From the NCBI GenBank assembly GCA_903832625.1, contig CAILCI010000048.1, positions 1 through 34,269 on the forward strand: a DNA stretch of 34,269 nucleotides, written 5' to 3'. This DNA is from an uncultured Burkholderiales bacterium. Its GTDB lineage: Bacteria; Pseudomonadota; Gammaproteobacteria; Burkholderiales; Burkholderiaceae_C. Shown here in pieces: positions 8,964 to 17,107 of the stretch (its first letter is position 1; the number at the start of each line of letters is the position of its first letter). A program made the translations under genes and the position numbers. Under the pieces are notes generated by a model, which did no database searches, was not told where the DNA came from, and saw nothing but the letters and a program-made list of their open reading frames with translations.

Positions 8964-10282
8964 GACTGACAGTCAGCCGCTGTGCGGCGTGTGAGTTTTT
9001 TCTCAGCAGCATATTTGTCGGCGTACTGTTTGACCAAGGGTTTGATGATGGATTCATCGGCCTCAATCCAGTCAGAAGACACCACCCATTTTTTGCCATC
9101 CCAAGTATGCAAACGCGCAGAGCGTGAGCCTTCGTGATCCAAGCAGGATGTGCTAATGGGTTTCATGATGGTGGCCAAACCCAATTTGGCGAGGGCTTTG
9201 TCGTCCAAAGCCAAGTTCTCCAAACCCCAGCGGATTTGGTCGCCGTCCATGATCTTGCCTTTGCCAAAGCGTTCTTGCGCACGGCGCACACCTTCGACAG
9301 CCAACACCGCACTGACCAAACCACGGTTGTACAAGGTGGTGTCGAGTTCTTCGATGGGGCCTGTGCCTTGTTTTTTGTCGTGCACAAATTTCTTGACGTC
9401 TTGAATAACTTTGCCGCCGTCACCCGTCACCACCAAGCCGGTGTAGCCTTTGGCGGCTTCGCCCACGTCTTTGACATCGGGTTCAGCAGCCGACCACCAC
9501 ACGCCAAAAAGTTTTTCGCGGGGATAGCCTGTGGCCACAGCTTCTTTCAAGGCTGCGGAGTTCATCACGCCCCAGCCCCACAACAACACATAGTCGGGAC
9601 GGGCTTGGCGCACTTGCAACCAAGTGGCTTTTTGTTCCACGCCGGGCGCGGTCACGGGCAAGAGTTGCAAGTCAAAGCCTTGAATCTTGGCGCGCTCTTG
9701 CAGCAAAGGAATGGGCTCTTTGCCATAGGGGCTGTCGTGGTAGACCAAGGCAATTTTTTTGCCTTTGAGGTTGCCACCTTCTTTTTTGGTGATGTGCTGC
9801 ATGATGATGTCAGCACCTGACCAGTACGTGCCCATCAAAGGGAAATTCCACTTGAACACCTGACCGTCGCTGGACTCTGAACGGCCATAGCCGCCAGTGA
9901 TGAGCGAGTTTTTGTCAGTCGGTGCTTTCTCAGTCATCGCAAAAGTAATGCCTGTGGACAGCGGCTGATAAATCGCGCCAGCGGCTTTGCCTTTGAGGCG
10001 TTCATAGCATTCCACGCCACGGTCGGTGGCGTAGGCGGTGTCGCATTCTTCAAACGAAATTTTGACGCCGTTGATGCCACCGTCGCGTGCGTTGACAAGT
10101 TTCAAGTAATCGACATAACCGTTGGCCCAAGGCACACCATTGGGTGCGTAAGCGCCGGTGCGGTAAGGCAGCACGGGAAAAAACTGCTCTTTGGCTTGGG
10201 CATAGGCCGATGTACCAAGCACAGCGCCGCTCAGGCCTGTGGCTGTGACCGCGAGGGTCAGCAAGAAGGAACGAAGTTTCAT
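8960..10282 (-). CDS. Liv-type ABC transporter substrate-binding protein
   Basis: This periplasmic binding protein of 440 residues is in the type 1 periplasmic-binding fold family used by HAAT transporters. A signal peptide of about 28 residues ends near AYA. The mature part includes GVKISFEECDTAYATDRGVECYERLKG-like N-lobe features (broken here by context) and the C-lobe with DYVLLWGWGVMNSAA. It is longer than classical LivJ/LivK (about 345) and resembles the group linked to aromatic or other organic acid uptake. An in-frame start at 10312 is possible, but the ATG at 10282 follows GGAGACTTCCA and begins with the signal peptide. It sits between livM and livF in the operon. The ligand is unknown. 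Confidence 0.9.
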   Translation of the reverse strand: MKLRSFLLTLAVTATGLSGAVLGTSAYAQAKEQFFPVLPYRTGAYAPNGVPWANGYVDYLKLVNARDGGINGVKISFEECDTAYATDRGVECYERLKGKAAGAIYQPLSTGITFAMTEKAPTDKNSLITGGYGRSESSDGQVFKWNFPLMGTYWSGADIIMQHITKKEGGNLKGKKIALVYHDSPYGKEPIPLLQERAKIQGFDLQLLPVTAPGVEQKATWLQVRQARPDYVLLWGWGVMNSAALKEAVATGYPREKLFGVWWSAAEPDVKDVGEAAKGYTGLVVTGDGGKVIQDVKKFVHDKKQGTGPIEELDTTLYNRGLVSAVLAVEGVRRAQERFGKGKIMDGDQIRWGLENLALDDKALAKLGLATIMKPISTSCLDHEGSRSARLHTWDGKKWVVSSDWIEADESIIKPLVKQYADKYAAEKKLTRRTAADCQS

Positions 10283-10321
10283 TGGAAGTCTCCTAAAAAA
10301 TTGTCTAACCACTCAGAAAAA

Positions 10322-11398
10322 TCAATGCGGGAAAGGCCACAAACGCAGCTTTTGTTTGCCCACACTCCACAAACGCGCCAAGCCGTGGGGTTCAACGATC
10401 AAGAACCACACAATCAGCGCGCCAAAAATAATTTGCTCGGCGTGAGAGATGGTGGCTGTGTCCACTGACAAACCCACCCAAGCACCCAACACCGGCAACA
10501 ACAAGTTGATCAAAATCGGCAAGATGATGATGAAGGCTGCGCCAAAAAAGCTGCCCATTACCGAGCCCATGCCGCCCAAAATCACCATGAAGAGCAACTG
10601 AAACGAGCGCTCCACCGAAAACGCCGCCGGCTCCCATGAGCCCAAATACACAAAAGCCCACAACGCGCCTGCCACGCCCACGATGAAGGAGCTGACCGCA
10701 AAGGCGCTCAGCTTGGCGTACATCGGGCGAATACCAATCACGGCTGCGGCCACGTCCATGTCGCGAATGGCCATCCACTCGCGTCCAATCGCGCCGCGCA
10801 CCAAGTTTTTGGCGAGCAAGCCAAAGACAACCAAAAAGCTCAAGCAAAACATGTATTTTTGAAACGGCGTCTCGATGGGAAAACCAAACACCTGCAAATC
10901 GGCCACCGAGGCGGTGCCTGAGGCCGAGTCGTTGGTGAACCACTTGATGCGCAAAAACGCCCAGTCGCAAAAAAACTGTGCCGCCAACGTAGCCACCGCC
11001 AAATACAAGCCTTTGACGCGCAAGCTCGGAATGCCAAAGAACATGCCCACCAGCGTGGCAAACACGCCACCCATCAAAATCGCGGGAATCAAAGGCATGC
11101 CCTCAATGCGCACAAAGAAGTTGTAAGCCGCATACGCGCCCACCGCCATGAAGGCGCCTGAACCGAGCGAGATTTGTCCGCAATAGCCGACCAAAATATT
11201 CACCCCCAAAGCAGCCAAGGCCAAGATGAGGAAGGGAATCAAAATCGCGCGCAGCATGTATTCGTCGGCCAACAACGGCACGCCGATGAATGCAAAGGCA
11301 ATGAGCAACAACACACCCACTCGGTCTTGCGTGATGGGGAAGATTTGCTGGTCTGCCTTGTAGCTGGTTTTAAATTGACCGTTTTCTCTGTAAAACAT
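10322..11398 (-). CDS. livM: LivM-type branched-chain ABC permease
   Basis: This 358-residue inner-membrane permease has about nine hydrophobic segments and the LivM family signature: the GYCGQISLGSGAFMAVGAYA stretch in the N-terminal half and a C-terminal region (ILGGMGSVMGSFFGAAF) that contacts the ATPases. The N-terminus carries a hydrophilic extension of about 25 residues before the first membrane segment, which is common in LivM. Start is an ATG preceded by AAGGAAGAAAAA. It lies 11 bases after livH and 39 bases before the binding-protein start. It forms the translocation channel with LivH. Confidence 0.93.
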   Translation of the reverse strand: MFYRENGQFKTSYKADQQIFPITQDRVGVLLLIAFAFIGVPLLADEYMLRAILIPFLILALAALGVNILVGYCGQISLGSGAFMAVGAYAAYNFFVRIEGMPLIPAILMGGVFATLVGMFFGIPSLRVKGLYLAVATLAAQFFCDWAFLRIKWFTNDSASGTASVADLQVFGFPIETPFQKYMFCLSFLVVFGLLAKNLVRGAIGREWMAIRDMDVAAAVIGIRPMYAKLSAFAVSSFIVGVAGALWAFVYLGSWEPAAFSVERSFQLLFMVILGGMGSVMGSFFGAAFIIILPILINLLLPVLGAWVGLSVDTATISHAEQIIFGALIVWFLIVEPHGLARLWSVGKQKLRLWPFPH

Positions 11399-11409
11399 TT
11401 TTTTCTTCC

Positions 11410-12339
11410 TTACACGCGGTCAATGATCTTCTCGCCAAACAAGCCCTGCGGACGAATCAGCAAAAAGCCCAAGGCCAAGACATAGGCGAACCATATTTCT
11501 ATGCCGCCGCCCACATAGGGGCCTAAAAACACTTCGGACAATTTTTCGCCCACGCCAATGATCAAGCCGCCAATGATGGCGCCGGGTACTGAGGTCAAGC
11601 CGCCCAAAATCACCACGGGCAAGGCGCGCAAAGCCACCGTGGACAACGAGAACTGCACGCCCAATTTAGAGCCCCAAATCATGCCCGCTACCAAGGCCAC
11701 CACGCCTGCGACACACCACACCACCACCCAAATGCGGTTGAGCGGAATACCAATCGACTGGGCAGCTTGGTGGTCATCGGCCACCGCACGCAAGGCGCGT
11801 CCAGTGGTGGTTTTTTGGAAGAACACACTGAGCAAAGCCACCAACACCGCGGCAATCACCGCGGCCACCAAGTCTTCTTGGTTGATCATGATGCCGCCGT
11901 CAAAGGTAGATTCCAACAACAGCAAGGGCTCTTTGGGCATGCCCACATCGATCTTGTAGATGTCGCTGCCAAAAATCGATTGGCCGACGCCATCTAAGAA
12001 ATACGTAATGCCCAGCGTGGCCATGAGCAAGGTCGTACCTTCTTGGTTAACCAAATGGCGCAGCACCAAGTACTCGACCAACCACGCCACCACAAACATG
12101 ACCAAGGCCGCACCGGCAAAGGCCAACAGGTTGATCAAGACAAAGTTACCCACGCCTAAGTAAAGTGGAATCCACTCGCTAAAACGTGCCATGGCCAGCG
12201 CGGCAAACAACACCATCGCGCCTTGGGCAAAGTTGAACACGCCCGAAGCTTTGAAGATCAGCACAAAGCCCAGCGCGACCAGCGAATACAACATGCCCGC
12301 CATCAGGCCGCCAAACAGTGTTTCTAGAAAAAATCCCAT
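11410..12339 (-). CDS. livH: LivH-type branched-chain ABC permease
   Basis: This 309-residue inner-membrane permease has about eight membrane segments. It carries the LivH signatures GLMAGMLYSLVALGFVLIF at the N-terminus, FNFAQGAMVLF shortly after, and GGLTSVPGAIIGGLIIGVGE near the C-terminus, which is the coupling region for LivG/LivF. It starts nine bases after the livG stop. It is the second membrane subunit of the transporter encoded here. Confidence 0.94.
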   Translation of the reverse strand: MGFFLETLFGGLMAGMLYSLVALGFVLIFKASGVFNFAQGAMVLFAALAMARFSEWIPLYLGVGNFVLINLLAFAGAALVMFVVAWLVEYLVLRHLVNQEGTTLLMATLGITYFLDGVGQSIFGSDIYKIDVGMPKEPLLLLESTFDGGIMINQEDLVAAVIAAVLVALLSVFFQKTTTGRALRAVADDHQAAQSIGIPLNRIWVVVWCVAGVVALVAGMIWGSKLGVQFSLSTVALRALPVVILGGLTSVPGAIIGGLIIGVGEKLSEVFLGPYVGGGIEIWFAYVLALGFLLIRPQGLFGEKIIDRV

Positions 12340-12348
12340 GTCGAATCC

Positions 12349-13131
12349 TTAATGCGATGTGCCGAGGTAGGCGCTGATGACTTCTTCGTTGTTGCGCACT
12401 TCGTCGGGTGTGCCGTCGCCAATTTTTTTGCCGTAATCGAGCACCACCACGCGATCAGAAATGTCCATCACCACGCCCATGTCGTGTTCGATCAGGACAA
12501 TCGTGGTGCCGAACTCGTCGTTCACATCCAAGATGAAGCGACACATGTCTTGCTTTTCTTCCACGTTCATGCCCGCCATCGGCTCGTCGAGCAACAAGAC
12601 TTGCGGCTCCAAGGCCAAAGCGCGACCCAAGTCCACACGCTTTTGCAAGCCGTATGGCAATTGCCCGACGGGGGTTTTCCGAAAGGCTTGGATTTCCAAA
12701 AAGTCGATGATGCGTTCAACTTTTTCGCGGTGCTCAATTTCTTCGCGTTCGGCGGGTCCCAAACGCAGGGCTTGCCAAAACAAATTGCTCTTGATGCGCA
12801 GGTTGCGCCCGGTCATGATGTTGTCGAGCACGCTCATGCCTTTGAACAAGGCCAGGTTCTGGAAGGTGCGCGCAATGCCCATGCTCGCCACTTGGTGGCT
12901 GTCCATGTGACTGAAGGTTTGACCACGAAAGGTGATCGAACCTTCCGACGGCGTGTACACACCGTTGATGCAGTTGAGCATGGAGCTTTTACCAGCGCCA
13001 TTGGGGCCAATGATGGCGCGCACTTCGTGCTCGCGCACGTTGAAGGAAATATCGGTCAACGCCTTGACGCCGCCAAAGCGCAGGCTGATGTTTTTGACGT
13101 CTAAGATGACGTCACCTATTTTTTTACTCAT
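12349..13131 (-). CDS. livG: LivG-type branched-chain ABC transporter ATP-binding protein
   Basis: This 260-residue ATPase has Walker A GPNGAGKS at residues 42-49, a signature of the LivG variant (LPYGLQKR instead of LSGGQ), Walker B VLLLDEPMAGMN and the H-loop IVLIEHDMGVVM. The ATG overlaps the stop of the upstream acyl-CoA ligase gene by four bases (ATGA), so ligase and transporter are translationally coupled. Pairs with LivF. Confidence 0.94.
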   Translation of the reverse strand: MSKKIGDVILDVKNISLRFGGVKALTDISFNVREHEVRAIIGPNGAGKSSMLNCINGVYTPSEGSITFRGQTFSHMDSHQVASMGIARTFQNLALFKGMSVLDNIMTGRNLRIKSNLFWQALRLGPAEREEIEHREKVERIIDFLEIQAFRKTPVGQLPYGLQKRVDLGRALALEPQVLLLDEPMAGMNVEEKQDMCRFILDVNDEFGTTIVLIEHDMGVVMDISDRVVVLDYGKKIGDGTPDEVRNNEEVISAYLGTSH

Positions 13132-15074
13132 GCGGCTCTCCCCACCGGCGTGAAGGTTTTGGCGTCAGACAGCTTGAGCGTGGCGCTCACGCTGCCGGTG
13201 CGGCCATCTTCAAACTTAACTTGGGTTTCAATGAATTGCGTGCTTGCGCCGTTGTACAAAGCGTCCACCAAGGCGCTGTATTTGTCGGCGATGAAGCCAC
13301 GACGCACTTTGTTGGTTCGGGTCAGTTCGCCATCGTCGGCGTCCAACTCTTTGTGCAAGACCAAAAAGCGGCTGACTTGGCTGCCTGCAAGCAAGGCGTC
13401 TTGCGCCAAATCAGCATTGACTTTTTCAACGCACTCTTGAATCAGACCATAGACCTCGGGCTTTTGCGCCAAGTCGGTGTAGCCCGCGTAAGGCAAGTTG
13501 CGGCGCTCGGCCCAGTTGCCCACGGCATCAAAGTCGATGTTGATCATCACGCACACTTGCGCGCGTTGGTCGCCATAAGCCACCACTTCTTTGATGTGCG
13601 GGAAGAACTTGAGCTTGTTCTCCACATACTTGGGCGCAAACATCGCACCGTCGTTGGCGCCGCCCTTAATGCGCCCCACGTCTTTCACACGGTCAATGAT
13701 TTTCAAGTGACCGTGCGCATCCAAGAAGCCCGCATCGCTGGTGTGGTACCAGCCGTCAGACGTCAACACCTCAGCCGTGGCCTCAGGGTTTTTGTAATAG
13801 CCTTTGAGCAAGCCCGCTGACTTCACCAAAATTTCGCCGTTCTCAGCCACCTTGATTTCAACGCCATCGCAAGGCACACCCACGGTGTCGGCACGCGCTT
13901 CGTGGTCGGGCTGCAAGCAGACGAACACTGCGGTTTCGGTCGAGCCGTAGAGCTGTTTCAAGTTCACACCGATCGAGCGGTAAAAGCTGAACAAATCAGG
14001 GCCAATGGCTTCGCCCGCGGTGTAGGCCACGCGCACACGACTCATGCCGAGGTTGTTGCGCAAGGGGCCATACACCAAGAAGTTGCCCAAGCCATACAAA
14101 ACCGAACCAAGCAAGCCAATCGACTGGCCGCTCATCTTGGTGGGGCCGTAGCGTTTGGCCACGTCCATGAAGTAATGAAACATGCTGCGCTTGATGCGGC
14201 TGGCGTCTTCCATGCGAATCATCACACTGGTCAACAAGCCTTCAAACACGCGCGGGGGCGCGAAGTAGTAGGTCGGCCCAATTTCTTTCAGATCGATGTT
14301 GACCGTGGCCGCCGACTCGGGGCAATTGACCACATAGCCGCAATACAACCACTGCGCATAGCTGAAAATATTTTGTCCAATCCATGCCGGCGGCAAGTAG
14401 GCCAATACGTCTTCACCAGACGTGAGGTGGTCAAACTTAGCACCTGCCTCGGCACGGTTGATGAGCGAGTTGTGGGTGTGTACCACGCCCTTGGGGTTGC
14501 CTGTGGTGCCGGAAGTGAAAAACATCGCACCCACGTCGTCGGTGTGCGCTTTTTCTATTTCATTGACAAAGAAATCGGGGTGTTGCTTGGCAAACACGCT
14601 GCCCGCAGCCAGCAATTCTTCCAGCGAGGCCAAGCCAGGTTCGTCGTATTTGCGCAAGCCGCGTGGATCGTCAAAAAAGATGTGGCTGATGCGCGGGCAT
14701 TGCTCACGAATTTCCAGCAACTTGTCCACTTGCTCTTGGTCTTCGACCACGCAAAAACGCACTTCGGCATTGTTCAAAGGAAACACACATTCGGCAGCCA
14801 CAGCATCTTGGTACAGCGGCACAGGAATTGCGCCCAACGACTGCGCGGCCAGCATGGTGGCATACAAACGCGGGCGGTTGGAACCCACCACCACCACATG
14901 TTCGCCCCGTTGCAACCCCGCTTGGTGCAGACCGCAAGCCATGTGTTCGACCATGTGCGCCATGTCAGCCCACGAGATGGTTTGCCAAATGCCGTATTCC
15001 TTCTCGCGCATGGCAGCAGCGCTGGGGCGCTCCTTGGCATGCTTGAGCAACAGTCGGGGGAACGTGGTTTGCAT
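13128..15074 (-). CDS. long-chain-type AMP-dependent acyl-CoA synthetase
   Basis: This 648-residue cytoplasmic enzyme is in the FAA1/long-chain acyl-CoA synthetase group. The AMP-binding P-loop FFTSGTTGNPKG, the YGSTETAV adenine motif, GWYHTSDAGFLDAHGHL and the hinge KIIDRVKD are present. The C-terminal region reads LTRTNKVRRGFIADKY, which resembles the bubblegum/FAA1 branch. An in-frame start at 15170 would add 32 residues, but the ATG at 15074 has AAGGACAAGGA upstream and places the family N-terminus correctly. It is the first gene of the operon and the divergent Crp/Fnr gene begins 165 bases away. The position before the Liv genes suggests it activates the transported acid. Which of the two ligases does so cannot be told. 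Confidence 0.9.
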   Translation of the reverse strand: MQTTFPRLLLKHAKERPSAAAMREKEYGIWQTISWADMAHMVEHMACGLHQAGLQRGEHVVVVGSNRPRLYATMLAAQSLGAIPVPLYQDAVAAECVFPLNNAEVRFCVVEDQEQVDKLLEIREQCPRISHIFFDDPRGLRKYDEPGLASLEELLAAGSVFAKQHPDFFVNEIEKAHTDDVGAMFFTSGTTGNPKGVVHTHNSLINRAEAGAKFDHLTSGEDVLAYLPPAWIGQNIFSYAQWLYCGYVVNCPESAATVNIDLKEIGPTYYFAPPRVFEGLLTSVMIRMEDASRIKRSMFHYFMDVAKRYGPTKMSGQSIGLLGSVLYGLGNFLVYGPLRNNLGMSRVRVAYTAGEAIGPDLFSFYRSIGVNLKQLYGSTETAVFVCLQPDHEARADTVGVPCDGVEIKVAENGEILVKSAGLLKGYYKNPEATAEVLTSDGWYHTSDAGFLDAHGHLKIIDRVKDVGRIKGGANDGAMFAPKYVENKLKFFPHIKEVVAYGDQRAQVCVMINIDFDAVGNWAERRNLPYAGYTDLAQKPEVYGLIQECVEKVNADLAQDALLAGSQVSRFLVLHKELDADDGELTRTNKVRRGFIADKYSALVDALYNGASTQFIETQVKFEDGRTGSVSATLKLSDAKTFTPVGRAA

Positions 15075-15142
15075 TCCTTGTCCTTGGTTTGTTATTTTTT
15101 TGAAAAAATCGCCACCCCTGCGGGGCTTGCGTCGAATTAATC

Positions 15143-15170
15143 GGAATACTAGGCCTTGATTTGACGCCAA
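15143..15170 (-). promoter_or_regulatory. possible promoter of the ligase-liv operon
   Basis: On the minus strand TTGGCG (15170-15165) and TATTCC (15148-15143) are separated by 16 bases. Both boxes match sigma-70 only partly. The palindrome at 15172-15189 ends just upstream, so its centre would lie near -44, close to the position of class II Crp/Fnr activators. This is a weak call. Confidence 0.3.
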
Positions 15171-15171
15171 G

Positions 15172-15189
15172 TTGTCGTTACGACGACAA
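15172..15189. promoter_or_regulatory. palindromic operator candidate for the Crp/Fnr-family regulator
   Basis: TTGTCGTTACGACGACAA is a perfect inverted repeat with 7-base arms and a 4-base centre. Written as TGTCG-N6-CGACA it has exactly the arm spacing of CRP sites (TGTGA-N6-TCACA) with changed arms. It lies in the 165-base spacer between the divergent acyl-CoA ligase and Crp/Fnr genes, about 50 bases before the latter. This position suits regulation of both genes. Confidence 0.6.
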
Positions 15190-15239
15190 TTGAGGGAAGA
15201 CCCCTAACACAACTTACCCGTATCTGACAGGAGGAGTGC

Positions 15240-15953
15240 ATGGCGATGACGCAAGAACCCAGCGTGTACCAACGCCGTCGCAAAGCCAGTGCGCAGGAGT
15301 TGGCTCAAATTCCTTGGCTGACTTTGCTCACCGCGCAAGAGCGCGAATTTGTTGCACCGCAAATTGTGGTCAGCGACCCTAAGACGGGCGACTATGTCTG
15401 CCGCATGGGTCGCCCCGTCACGTTTTGGTTTGGTGTGATTGAGGGCTTGCTCAAAATGAGCACCGACAGCGCGAGTGGACGCACCATCACCTTCACTGGC
15501 GTGCCGCCTGGTGGCTGGTTCGGCGAAGGCACGGCCCTCAAGCGCGAACCTTATCGCTACAACATCATGGCCTTGCGCCACAGCGTGGTGGCGGGCATTC
15601 CAGTCGATACATTCCACTGGTTGTTGGATAACTCGATTGGTTTTAATCGCTTTGTGATGAACCAGTTCAACGAGCGCGTGGCGCAGTTCATTCAAGCGCG
15701 TGAGATTGACCGCTCCAACGACCCAGACATGCGCGTCGCGCGCAACCTAGCAGCGTTATTCAACCCCGCCTTGTTTTATGGCGTGGGCGAGGTGCTACGC
15801 ATTACCCAACAAGAGCTGGCTTATTTGGTGGGCTTATCGCGCCAGCGAGTCAACGTGGCGCTCAACACCTTGCAAGAGCAAGGCGCAATTCGCATTGAAT
15901 ATGGCGGGGTTCGGGTGCTCCAGTTGGAGGCCTTGCGCAGTTGGTCGAGTTGA
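15240..15953 (+). CDS. Crp/Fnr-family transcriptional regulator
   Basis: This 237-residue protein has an N-terminal cyclic-nucleotide-binding-like beta-barrel (about residues 45-140), a dimerisation helix, and a C-terminal HTH_Crp domain (about 170-230) with QQELAYLVGLSRQRVNVALNTL. Only one cysteine is seen, so it cannot hold the FNR iron-sulfur cluster. The cAMP-binding cassette is not conserved (GEGTALKREPYRYN), so the effector is probably not cAMP. The recognition helix has Gln and Val where CRP has the DNA-contacting Glu181 and Arg185, which fits a non-CRP operator. The ATG at 15240 follows GGAGG. It is divergent from the ligase-liv operon and is likely its regulator. The gene ends three bases before the convergent Sel1 gene. 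Confidence 0.9.
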   Translation: MAMTQEPSVYQRRRKASAQELAQIPWLTLLTAQEREFVAPQIVVSDPKTGDYVCRMGRPVTFWFGVIEGLLKMSTDSASGRTITFTGVPPGGWFGEGTALKREPYRYNIMALRHSVVAGIPVDTFHWLLDNSIGFNRFVMNQFNERVAQFIQAREIDRSNDPDMRVARNLAALFNPALFYGVGEVLRITQQELAYLVGLSRQRVNVALNTLQEQGAIRIEYGGVRVLQLEALRSWSS

Positions 15954-15956
15954 GCT

Positions 15957-17000
15957 TTATTCATTCGCCAACATAAAACCGCTGGAATCTATTGCAAACC
16001 TTGCGCCCATCCAACCGTCGGCCTCAAATTTCAAAGGGATTTCCATGGTTTTGCCACAGGCATTGACCGTCCAACGCTCTTTCCAGCGACCTTTGACCAG
16101 CAACACATCGTCTAACAAGTGTGCCGATACCGGCAAATACTCCGCCGCACGCATGGGTTCAATCACCTGAAAGTGCGTGACTTTTATTTTCGAACGATCA
16201 CATGCGGACTCATTCAAATCGGCCAAGGCAACCAAAGCGCTTGCCACTTGGTTGTAGAGATTCACCGACGCATATGTTTGTCCTAAGCGTTGCAAGCTTT
16301 TGCGTTTTCTACCTTGTTCATCCAATTGCGCCAACGCTTGGTTGGACAGTTTGTCTGCATATTTTTCTTGAATGTCGTTATCAAAGGCCACCGATCGATC
16401 ATCGGCATTTTGGCCGCTCAGCGAGAGCAAGATTTTTTGCGCTTCTTGCACCGCTGGCGCATAGCCTCTTTCGGCGGCAAAGGACAGCATGGAGAATGCG
16501 CGAACATCCAACTCACGGTCTTGCATAGATCGGTTAGCAAGGGCATCGTATCGCGCACGGTTGAACCGTCCCCGCTCGTCTAAAACGCTCAACTCGTTAT
16601 TGACAGTGAGTTCGTAAAAAGCAAAAGCCGCATACGCATTTTTGCCGGTTGCAAATTTCCAAGCCCAATCACGCGCTCGATCCACATTTTTCGGCGTCGA
16701 GGCCGTGCCTTTGCCATAAATTTCAATCAAGCTCTTGAGCGCATTGACATTGCCAGCAGCCGCAGCTTTTTCAAAATACTGGATGGCTTGGGCTTCGTCT
16801 TGATTGCCATTCAAACCCTCCAGTCGCATCAGACCCAAGGCATTCCAGCCTCGCGCATCGCCTTTTTCAGCCGCTTCCAACAGCAACTGTTCAGCCACCG
16901 TGTGTTCTTTTTTACGCAAAGCTTCTAAAGCTGCGAAGTAATCGGCTCGTGCAGCAAGTCCACACAAGGACAAGATCATGAACATCAGAAGTTTTTTCAT
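15957..17000 (-). CDS. secreted Sel1-repeat protein, paralogue 1
   Basis: This protein of 347 residues has a signal peptide of about 22 residues (MKKLL start, cleavage after ARA), then Sel1-type helical repeats over about residues 25-120 (RGWNALGLMRLEG, AIQYFEKAAAAGN). A middle helical part follows, and a C-terminal module of about 85 residues starts at a CDRSK motif and includes LLVKGRWKERWTVNACGKT and FEADGW. The C-terminal module and its two cysteines recur in the two other Sel1 genes at 22.9 and 24.1 kb. Sel1 repeats usually bind other proteins. An upstream GTG at 17009 is possible, but the ATG at 17000 has AAAGGTGG. It is downstream of the STAND regulator by 107 bases. Function is unknown; it probably acts outside the cytoplasm. 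Confidence 0.82.
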   Translation of the reverse strand: MKKLLMFMILSLCGLAARADYFAALEALRKKEHTVAEQLLLEAAEKGDARGWNALGLMRLEGLNGNQDEAQAIQYFEKAAAAGNVNALKSLIEIYGKGTASTPKNVDRARDWAWKFATGKNAYAAFAFYELTVNNELSVLDERGRFNRARYDALANRSMQDRELDVRAFSMLSFAAERGYAPAVQEAQKILLSLSGQNADDRSVAFDNDIQEKYADKLSNQALAQLDEQGRKRKSLQRLGQTYASVNLYNQVASALVALADLNESACDRSKIKVTHFQVIEPMRAAEYLPVSAHLLDDVLLVKGRWKERWTVNACGKTMEIPLKFEADGWMGARFAIDSSGFMLANE

Positions 17001-17107
17001 AGCACCCACCTTTTCTTTGCATATTTGCGCAACGGCCTTGGATAAGCGTTTTACAAACTGTTGAGAAATGGTAGGAAAAAAACGATTTATACGGAATTTA
17101 AAAGAAC

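Noticed and set aside
15108..15130. Hairpin CCCC-TGC-GGGG in the ligase leader as an attenuator
   Set aside because: The stem is only four pairs and lacks a supporting alternative structure or leader peptide.
13902..15140. Long plus-strand open frame of 412 codons opposite the acyl-CoA ligase gene
   Set aside because: It is the antisense of a well-supported AMP-ligase gene, has no recognisable domain and a His/Arg/Val-rich composition typical of reverse-strand shadows.
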